DNA of 38,252 nucleotides from Actinomycetes bacterium. GTDB taxonomy: Bacteria; Planctomycetota; Phycisphaerae; JAACET01. Below the pieces are notes generated by a model that was not told the DNA's origin, did not search any database, and saw only the letters and a list, made by a program, of their open reading frames with translations. This document shows positions 32,432 to 38,252 of this stretch, one piece after another; position 1 is the first letter of the stretch; the number at the start of each line of letters is the position of its first letter. A program made the translations under genes and the position numbers. The stretch is from assembly GCA_030631725.1 (NCBI GenBank), contig DAOVKO010000001.1, positions 1 through 38,252 of the forward strand. The letters run 5' to 3'.

Positions 32432-32444
32432 CCTCAACGGAGAG
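32432..32444 (+). repeat. Hairpin repeat copy e (deleted form)
   Basis: CCTCAACGGAGAG equals the core of copies c and d with seven bases (CCGAGCG) missing between two CG dinucleotides. The stretch 32343-32550 between the convergent genes holds only this remnant. Confidence 0.45.
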
Positions 32445-32550
32445 CGCATGCCCGGCCAATTCCTCGGCTGGCGTTGGATTAACGGATATCCGGGGCAGGG
32501 CAAAGTCATTCGCAGAAGTGCGGGTAGCCGCAGTCCCTGTGCAGTCCGAT

Positions 32551-35307
32551 CTATAACGTGACTCGCAGGGTTACTATCTTCTTGGCCTCCACTTTCAGGC
32601 ATACCTTCTGCTGGTCTATTTGCAGCTTCTCCTGCAGATCTGTTTCCATCAGATTGACTAGCTCGGCCTTGCTGAAGGGAAAGCCCAGGCGAACGGCACC
32701 ATCCACCGTCCTGCTGGTTGGATTACTGAGGCGGATGATCAGCGAGTCGTCCCATTCCCCTCTTTTCATGGCGTTGAGCACCAAGCCGTCGCCTTCAATT
32801 CCAACAAATGAATCTTCAGTTGGACAATCCCCCTTCCCCGGCCCAGCAGCCGCAACTACAAAGTCAACGTTGAATTTCTCGGCCTCATAAAGCACATCCC
32901 CTTGGTCCCAATTCCCTTTGTGCGGCAAAACCGCATATTCAAATGTGTGAGTCCCCTGCAGTTGAGGGCCCGACTCATCATAAAACCGGGCCATTCTAAC
33001 GGAGTTCCACGCCCGGTGACAGCGAAGCAGAGTCAGGGCAATCGTCCGCTCAGGGTCATCCACCGCCTCGTACACCGACAGCCCCCTATTCATCACCGCC
33101 AGCCCCAGCATCCCATCTGAGAGATCCACGAAGTTCTGATGAGGTTGGCAGGGATTGTAAGGCTCGCACCAGCCGTCCGTGTCCGGCAACGGTATATCTC
33201 TGGCCAACACATCAAACGGGACCTCGGCATAGACCTTGTCGGTCTTTATTTTGCTGGGGAACCGAGTCCTGAAAATGTGATCCTCGACGTTATTCTCAAT
33301 AGTCGTCTTGATTCTCAAGAACCGTTCGCCCTGATTCAGCCTGTAAACAGTCCTGACATTAAGTGGCCTGGTTTCGTTAGCCCGGGCCTGGCCATCATAA
33401 GTGGCTTTCAACGGCACATCCAAAGTTATACTCGCCTGGATAGCCGCGGAAATCAACCCATCTTCGACAACAGTTATATCCGCCCGAACTCCACTGCTGC
33501 TGATAGTCTTGTCCTTTGGCGGAAACCTCTTGGTCCAGTAGTCACCGACATCACCGCGGTCTTCGAAGGTGTTCAATTTCTCCAGCTTCTGCCCCGTCTC
33601 CAGGCATTCAACATTGACTGAACCGTCTCGATTTACCTTCACCCGCAGATATGCATTCTCCATTACGTTCAGGCCCCTGACCATAGTTCCCCCGCTATGA
33701 GGGGATTTCTCCGCGGGTATAATCCTATAGGCCCTGTATCCCAGAGCCGGCATATTCTCAGCCTCAAAACTCATCCGAAAGCGGTCGCAAAATATGCTGT
33801 GAGGCTGCTCATTCGGATGATTGAACACCGCGAAATTATCAAACCGTTCGTTTATCTGACACGCAATCTCCTTGCCGTCGATCGCACAAAGCCTGAATCC
33901 TTCCATATTACGTTCTTTGTCCAGGTCAAATTCAGCGTTCACCACCTGACTCGTGCATCTTGGCAGAGGATTAAAAACTATCAAAACAACTTCGTCGGCA
34001 GCACTGTTAGATGTATCTATCCTGCCGGCGATGTTTATGGCCGCGTCGTTCACCATCCCCTGGGCCAACATGTTCACCGTTCTGAGCCGGTAACGTACGT
34101 CCTCATCTACGGTGTCTCTCCCGCACCCGCCCAAAGAGTCGTGAGCATGGTTCTGCAGAAGAAGATGCCAGGCCCTGTCCAGCATGAATCTGGGGTACTC
34201 GCAGCCCATAGTCGAGACAATCGCGGCCAGCGGCTCGGCAACTCTCTGAAGCACGAACTCCGCTCTCCTGTTCATGTATTTCGTCGGAATGCGGCAGGAC
34301 TGCACGTCCGTATATACCTCTATCAGTTCCGGCACTATCCTGGTGTTGTGCCGCATTTCTCCTCTAAGGATCTTGAGCTTATCCAGGTCAAGTTCCTTAC
34401 AGGCCAGCTCCACAAAATCAGGCAGGGCACCTTGGGCCACCTTCTTGCCGTTGGTAATTCTCTTGTTAATCTCCTTGATGATCTTCGTAGTCAGAGAAAA
34501 GGGACCTGTGCAGTCATCACACTCCGGAGCCAGGGCCCACGAAGTCATCCATTGACCGAGATCCTTGTCTTCCAGTTCCTTGACGGCAGCTTCAATTTCC
34601 TCCGGATGCCAGCCTATGGGCGGCTGATGGAATTCATAGGGGCTGGCCGAGCCGCTGCCACAGATTCTCAGAGGCTTGCCCCCCTGCTGCCATTTGTAGG
34701 AACCTTCGTGCCAGCGGCGCTTGTAAGCTATGGGGCGGTCAACAAGTTGAAAAAAGCACACCCTGGTGAAGTTGCCCAGCTTGATTCCCAGTATTTGCGT
34801 CCCGTCGGGACCCTCCCAGATATAGAAATTCTCCGGCGACTGATCGGGAGTGATCCCCCGGTAGAAAATTATGCTGTTCAGGCCGAACCCCTTCATGATT
34901 TGCGGCATCTGGCTGACCTGGCCCCAGGAACTCGGAGTGTACCCCACCTTCATGTTGCCGCCGTATTTACGACCAAGCCTTTCCCCCCAGAGAAAATTGC
35001 GCACGATCGATTCACCGGAAAGCTGGTTCTCCGTCGGCAGAACGTACCACGGTCCGATTAGCAGCCTGCCCTGTTTGACATAATCAATCACCTTTTGCTT
35101 ATTCCCCGGCCGGGCTTCCAGGTAGTCGTCCAGCAGGATGGTCTGACCGTCAAGATGAAAGCACTTGTAGTCGGGGTCCTTCTCCAGCATCTCCAGAACA
35201 CTGTCCATCATCTCAACCAGGAGAACGCGAGTCTTCTCAAACGGAAAACGCCATTCTCTGTCCCAGTGAGTCAGGCTCACCACGAAGATGTTATTCTTGA
35301 GTTCCAT
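32551..35307 (-). CDS. GH38-family alpha-mannosidase-like protein, nucleophile replaced
   Basis: The 918-residue protein matches GH38 over its length. It has an N-terminal catalytic domain with zinc ligands His14 and Asp16 (SLTHWDREW), HLDGQT, EGPDGTQILG, GEMRHNTR and the zinc-binding NHAHDSLGGC (His387 region), followed by middle helical and C-terminal beta domains. At the position of the usual P-D-S-F-G nucleophile motif it reads GYTPSSWGQ: Ser126 replaces the Asp that normally attacks the sugar and also binds zinc. Several other conserved residues remain, so it is not a simple pseudogene; it may be inactive, use another mechanism, or bind glycans. The frame extends to 35394, but ATG 35307 with AGGAAGG upstream is the family start. 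It lies 41 bp after the HAD gene. Confidence 0.85.
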   Translation of the reverse strand: MELKNNIFVVSLTHWDREWRFPFEKTRVLLVEMMDSVLEMLEKDPDYKCFHLDGQTILLDDYLEARPGNKQKVIDYVKQGRLLIGPWYVLPTENQLSGESIVRNFLWGERLGRKYGGNMKVGYTPSSWGQVSQMPQIMKGFGLNSIIFYRGITPDQSPENFYIWEGPDGTQILGIKLGNFTRVCFFQLVDRPIAYKRRWHEGSYKWQQGGKPLRICGSGSASPYEFHQPPIGWHPEEIEAAVKELEDKDLGQWMTSWALAPECDDCTGPFSLTTKIIKEINKRITNGKKVAQGALPDFVELACKELDLDKLKILRGEMRHNTRIVPELIEVYTDVQSCRIPTKYMNRRAEFVLQRVAEPLAAIVSTMGCEYPRFMLDRAWHLLLQNHAHDSLGGCGRDTVDEDVRYRLRTVNMLAQGMVNDAAINIAGRIDTSNSAADEVVLIVFNPLPRCTSQVVNAEFDLDKERNMEGFRLCAIDGKEIACQINERFDNFAVFNHPNEQPHSIFCDRFRMSFEAENMPALGYRAYRIIPAEKSPHSGGTMVRGLNVMENAYLRVKVNRDGSVNVECLETGQKLEKLNTFEDRGDVGDYWTKRFPPKDKTISSSGVRADITVVEDGLISAAIQASITLDVPLKATYDGQARANETRPLNVRTVYRLNQGERFLRIKTTIENNVEDHIFRTRFPSKIKTDKVYAEVPFDVLARDIPLPDTDGWCEPYNPCQPHQNFVDLSDGMLGLAVMNRGLSVYEAVDDPERTIALTLLRCHRAWNSVRMARFYDESGPQLQGTHTFEYAVLPHKGNWDQGDVLYEAEKFNVDFVVAAAGPGKGDCPTEDSFVGIEGDGLVLNAMKRGEWDDSLIIRLSNPTSRTVDGAVRLGFPFSKAELVNLMETDLQEKLQIDQQKVCLKVEAKKIVTLRVTL

Positions 35308-35348
35308 TCCATCCTTCCTAGCCCGCCCAGGCCCATGTTCACTGGACT

Positions 35349-36341
35349 TCATTCGCCCAGAATCACATCCAGAGCATCCGCCAGATCCTTGCATTTCCTA
35401 TATATCAAGGGCCCCACCCCGCTGGCCTCGATGTTGCCCCCTTCGATCCCGATGGCCGCAAATCCAGCCAGACGAATCGCCACCACTCCTGCTCCCGAAT
35501 CTTCAAGCCCCACCACTTTGGCTCGCCTGCCCGGATCCAAGCCTAACCCGACCCTGGCGATCTCCGCATAAAGCCACGGATGCGGCTTAGGCGAAAGCTC
35601 TCCCAGCGTACCCGCCTGGCCTTGTCCCGGCTGAAATCCCGCCGTTATTATCGCGTCGTAAAAATCTTTCGGATCCCCCATTCCCACAGTCCGAAACACC
35701 GCCACGATCTCCGGCCAGGCCTTCTCGTACAGCCCCGAGGTCACCAGTCCAATCTTCACTTTCTCTTCCTTGAGTCTCATCAGGAACTCTTTCAGCCCCG
35801 GACTGGGCACGAAGGCGTCGGCCCGACCTCTGCCGCTAAGAATCTCCGCCATCTCCCGCCGGGTGATCTGGAAGTAGTGTTCACGCGCTTCTTCGACCGT
35901 CCTGTCCGGACAGTATTTCTCAATGCAGTGCTGCAAATGTTCCGACACTGAGTGCCCGCTGACATACGGCTCGTCCTCGGCCGCCAGCTCAAACTTCGAA
36001 TCCGCCAACAGCCTGGCCACGGTCTGTTCGATTATCCAGGTCCAGAAATGCTCGCTGCGCACGCTCGTCCCGTCCAGATCCATCAGCACGACTTCTATCG
36101 GCTGTTCCGGTTCTGCAGCGCGCACCGGATAGTACGCCGGATAACCCATAGCCGATTTGACATAGGCCAGCGTCCTGTCTTCGAAAGCGATGAACTCCAC
36201 CTTGCGGTCACCGGTGGCCGTGATCGATACCACGCCGTCTTGCCCGACCGTGAAGATACCATCGCTACATTCTTCCAAAGGCAGCATACCGGAATGGTCT
36301 GGAATCTCGCCGATGCCCGGTATGTTCAGCGGACTTGTCAT
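35349..36341 (-). CDS. HAD-superfamily hydrolase (phosphoglucomutase-like) with N-terminal extension
   Basis: The HAD core begins with VVLMDLDGTSV (nucleophile Asp88 and acid/base Asp90), continues with LVTSGLYEKAW (motif II Ser/Thr), SPKPHPWLY (motif III Lys) and ends with VVGLEDSGAGV (motif IV acids). A helical cap lies between, as in beta-phosphoglucomutase and other sugar-phosphate phosphatases. About 80 residues before the core are unusual and lack a signal peptide. The ATG directly follows the conserved leader element (36342-36515) with no visible Shine-Dalgarno; ATG codons inside the extension are alternatives. With the GH38 gene it forms an operon, which suggests a role in sugar breakdown. 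Confidence 0.82.
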   Translation of the reverse strand: MTSPLNIPGIGEIPDHSGMLPLEECSDGIFTVGQDGVVSITATGDRKVEFIAFEDRTLAYVKSAMGYPAYYPVRAAEPEQPIEVVLMDLDGTSVRSEHFWTWIIEQTVARLLADSKFELAAEDEPYVSGHSVSEHLQHCIEKYCPDRTVEEAREHYFQITRREMAEILSGRGRADAFVPSPGLKEFLMRLKEEKVKIGLVTSGLYEKAWPEIVAVFRTVGMGDPKDFYDAIITAGFQPGQGQAGTLGELSPKPHPWLYAEIARVGLGLDPGRRAKVVGLEDSGAGVVAIRLAGFAAIGIEGGNIEASGVGPLIYRKCKDLADALDVILGE

Positions 36342-36515
36342 ATTCGTAACCGTTCAGGCCCTTTGGGAGCTGCGACGTCTCGCCCGACCGGGCAACGCAC
36401 CCGGCAGTAAAACACCAAAGCCTCAATCTGTTTCGCAATATACACCTGCCCTGCTGTTTTGCAAGCACTTTTTTTCTTCAACATTCAAGCGGAGGGCTAC
36501 GTGCGCCCGATAATG
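36342..36515 (-). promoter_or_regulatory. Conserved promoter-leader element, copy B
   Basis: This is the partner of 15748-15921. On the minus strand it has TTGCAA (36464-36459), a 16-bp spacer and TATATT (36442-36437), identical to copy A. The leader keeps the folded parts: CCGGGT/GCCCGG (36388-36404, one wobble instead of a G-C pair), CGGG/CCTG and ACTG/CGGT. It runs directly up to the ATG of the HAD gene. Confidence 0.6.
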
Positions 36516-36600
36516 CTACCAACAGCCCAACATGGAGCGGCCGGTCATGATGCTGGCCCGTGGGGGCTATGCTATCAACATGTTCCTTTACTGTCGCCGA

Positions 36601-36660
36601 GTTATCCACAGCCTTGCTGCGCCGGCTCTTTGTGGGCCGCTCCGCAAGACCGTGGATAAC
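36601..36660. repeat. Inverted pair of DnaA-box-like sites in a long imperfect palindrome
   Basis: GTTATCCAC (36601-36609) is perfectly inverted as GTGGATAAC (36652-36660). The first site is a consensus DnaA box, TTATCCACA (36602-36610); the second has one mismatch. CTTGC and GCAAG continue the palindrome inward. No T tract follows, so it is unlikely to be a terminator. Confidence 0.55.
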
Positions 36661-36734
36661 GTCGGGAATGGTATCAGGATGAACCGCTCAACGTGAAAAG
36701 AGGACTGATATTCAGCAGAAGATTTGTTGTTGAC

Positions 36735-36780
36735 AGATCGTCTTTGCTCATAGAAGATCGTCTTGACTCATAGAAGGTCG
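36735..36780. repeat. Tandem 20-bp direct repeat upstream of the phosphatase-like gene
   Basis: The 20-bp units 36735-36754 and 36755-36774 are 18/20 identical and start with AGATCGTCTT; a partial third (AGGTCG) follows. A TTGACA (36730-36735) and a TTGACT (36763-36768) accompany them. The repeats lie about 45-85 bp before the gene start. Confidence 0.5.
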
Positions 36781-36820
36781 CTACGATGGCTACAACCAGG
36801 TTTAAGAATCTAGAATCAAG

Positions 36821-38252
36821 ATGTTGGCAAATCGGCGAAACAGACGGCTAAAGCTGCTACTCCTGGTAGCTTTGTTCATTCTGGCGATACCCGCTCAGGC
36901 ACAGGCCTATATCGGTCCAGGTGCGGGTTTTGCCCTGTTCGGCTCGTTCTTAGTGATGTTTACCGCCTTAGCGTCCGCGGTCTCTGCCCTGTTCACCTGG
37001 CCGATACGCTATGTCATTCGGGCAATCCGCCGTAGACGCGCTTTTGCCCGGAGCCGAATCAAGAGATTCGTGATCCTGGGGCTGGACGGCATGGATCCGG
37101 AATTGACCGAGAGCCTTCTGGCTGAGGGCAGACTGCCGCACCTGGCAAGCCTTCGCGATAAAGGCTGTTTCAAACGGCTGGCAACGACCGTTCCTTCTAT
37201 GTCCCCGGTGGCCTGGTCCAGTTTTCAGACGGGAGTCAATCCCGGCAAACACAATATCTTTGATTTTTTAACGCGCGATAAGCAAACATATCAGCCCCGG
37301 CTTAGCTCCACGGACATCAGAGGACCACGACGTACGATCCGTCTGGGCAAGTATCAGTTTCCACTGGGCAAGGCCGATATCCGCCTGCTGCGCAGGAGCA
37401 CACCGTTTTGGAAGATCCTCGGCGAGCACGGAATCTTCAGCGCCGTCATCCGGGTGCCGATTACTTTTCCGCCGGAGAAGTTTCGCGGCGTACAGTTGTC
37501 CGGAATGTGCGTCCCCGACCTGCGGGGGACACAAGGGACGTTTTCTTTTTATACGACTGCAAGCAATAGCCGGGGCGATCACACCGGAGGTGAAAGATAT
37601 AGTGTGACCAGGGAAGGTGATACGATAGCGGCGGAACTCATTGGGCCCGAGAACCCCTTGCGCAGAGACAAGGGGATTCTGAAATGCCCCTTTGTGATAA
37701 CCATTACTGGTCCGTTATCAGCCAGTATCAAGATAAACGGTTCAACTTACAAAATTGAGAAAGACAAATATACCGAGTGGATAAAGGTCAGCTTTAGAGT
37801 AATCCGGGGCATGAAGGTGCACGGTATCTGCAAGTTTCTCTTGCAGCAGACCTCGCCCGAGTTTCAGTTGTACGTAACCCCTATCAATATCGACCCCGAG
37901 AAACCGGCCATGCCCGTAAGTTACCCTGCCGTTTACTCGACTTATCTTGCCAAGCTTCAGGGACCATTCGCTACCCTGGGGCTGGCTGAAGACAGCTGGG
38001 CCCTGAACGAGAAAGTTCTGGTGGACGCGAGTTTCATAGAACAGTGTATCCAAATGGACCTCGAACGGGAGAAGATGTTTTTTGACGCTTTGGATAAGGT
38101 CAAGCACGGCTTATGCGTGTGCGTATTCGACGGGACCGACCGGCTGCAGCACACTTTTTGGCGAGATATCGACAAGGATCATCCGGCCCTGCGGGAACGG
38201 CCCAGTCCGGCAGGACGCAATGTAATTGGCGAATTGTATCAGCGGATGGATG
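36821..38252 (+). CDS. Alkaline-phosphatase-superfamily protein (type I phosphodiesterase-like), partial
   Basis: The frame is open from ATG 36821 to the window end (477 codons), so the 3' part is missing. A signal or anchor segment (LKLLLLVALFILAIPAQAQA) leads to AYIGPGAGF, a second membrane segment (LFGSFLVMFTALASAVSALF) and a basic stretch (IRRRRAFARS). The enzyme domain starts with FVILGLDGMDPE (metal-binding Asp), then TTVPSMSPVAWSSFQTG with the Ser/Thr nucleophile region, NPGKHNIFDF, and near the cut VFDGTDRLQHTFWRDID. These are typical of the phosphodiesterase/nucleotide pyrophosphatase branch. The start has no clear ribosome binding site, but a stop (TAA at 36803) precludes a longer frame. 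Confidence 0.83.
   Translation, partial: MLANRRNRRLKLLLLVALFILAIPAQAQAYIGPGAGFALFGSFLVMFTALASAVSALFTWPIRYVIRAIRRRRAFARSRIKRFVILGLDGMDPELTESLLAEGRLPHLASLRDKGCFKRLATTVPSMSPVAWSSFQTGVNPGKHNIFDFLTRDKQTYQPRLSSTDIRGPRRTIRLGKYQFPLGKADIRLLRRSTPFWKILGEHGIFSAVIRVPITFPPEKFRGVQLSGMCVPDLRGTQGTFSFYTTASNSRGDHTGGERYSVTREGDTIAAELIGPENPLRRDKGILKCPFVITITGPLSASIKINGSTYKIEKDKYTEWIKVSFRVIRGMKVHGICKFLLQQTSPEFQLYVTPINIDPEKPAMPVSYPAVYSTYLAKLQGPFATLGLAEDSWALNEKVLVDASFIEQCIQMDLEREKMFFDALDKVKHGLCVCVFDGTDRLQHTFWRDIDKDHPALRERPSPAGRNVIGELYQRMD

Noticed and set aside
27298..32444. Hairpin repeats as integron attC sites, given one gene per repeat
   Set aside because: The attC core sites RYYYAAC and GTTRRRY are not both present, and no integrase is visible.
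33697..35061. Plus-strand open frame of 454 codons opposite the GH38 gene
   Set aside because: The GH38 frame on the other strand has clear family motifs; the plus-strand frame has none.
36601..36660. DnaA boxes as a replication origin
   Set aside because: Only two boxes, no AT-rich unwinding region and no dnaA, dnaN or parAB nearby.
1..38252. CRISPR array or complete prophage
   Set aside because: No regularly spaced identical repeats, cas genes, integrase or phage structural genes were seen.

Overview
The window (38.25 kb, moderately GC-rich) is a bacterial chromosomal segment. Several traits suggest the Planctomycetota, probably a Phycisphaerae-like lineage: a HAF-repeat/PEP-CTERM protein remnant, secreted FG-GAP and DUF3352-like proteins, a PDZ-less HtrA-like protease with an N-terminal SH3-like segment, a GatCAB amidotransferase, and many glycan-degradation genes. 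This placement is inferred from gene content; there is no rRNA here to confirm it.

Layout. (1) 0-6.1 kb, mostly plus strand, is a housekeeping block: MEMO-family protein, corrinoid protein, RluD-type pseudouridine synthase, TatA, tRNA-Val(CAC), a PEP-CTERM remnant, MurJ and a LOG-family protein. (2) 6.2-12.1 kb, minus strand: a winged-helix regulator with a membrane partner, an MNT/HEPN pair, then gatB, gatA, gatC and rpmB. Palindromic or AT-rich repeats sit in the rpmB-gatC and gatC-gatA gaps. (3) 12.1-18.4 kb is an accessory zone: fused relics of an IS256-type transposase and an SDR gene, an NAD-dependent epimerase, a DUF4838 protein and a BNR sialidase, next to a 5'-truncated M24 peptidase. 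(4) 18.4-24 kb: a secreted DUF3352-like protein and a trypsin-like protease (minus), divergent from a large FG-GAP repeat protein (plus). (5) 24-32.4 kb, plus strand: a hypothetical protein, an isochorismatase-like hydrolase, a nucleoside phosphorylase-like protein, a MobA-like protein, P5C dehydrogenase, a DUF2284 protein, a lipoprotein and a PutP-type symporter. (6) 32.5-38.25 kb: a GH38 enzyme and a HAD hydrolase (minus), then an alkaline-phosphatase-superfamily gene (plus) cut by the window end.

How the genes may work together. P5C dehydrogenase and the PutP-like symporter suggest proline use, although no proline dehydrogenase is present. Sialidase, DUF4838 protein and epimerase form one putative glycan operon; HAD plus GH38 form another. 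These two loci, about 20 kb apart, are linked by the most notable non-coding signal in the window: a 174-bp element, about 87% identical without gaps, upstream of the DUF4838 gene and of the HAD gene. It holds a conserved sigma70-like promoter followed by a foldable leader in which several differences keep base pairing. It may be a shared cis-regulatory RNA or promoter module, or a mobile repeat.

Other non-coding signals are a five-member hairpin family with a constant 13-nt loop and changing arms (27.3-32.5 kb), three near-identical promoter modules before three consecutive genes (24.8-26.5 kb), and an inverted pair of DnaA-box-like sites at 36.6 kb. Among proteins, the GH38 enzyme has Ser where the family's Asp nucleophile is expected, and the DUF4838 protein carries a tandem 15-residue duplication.
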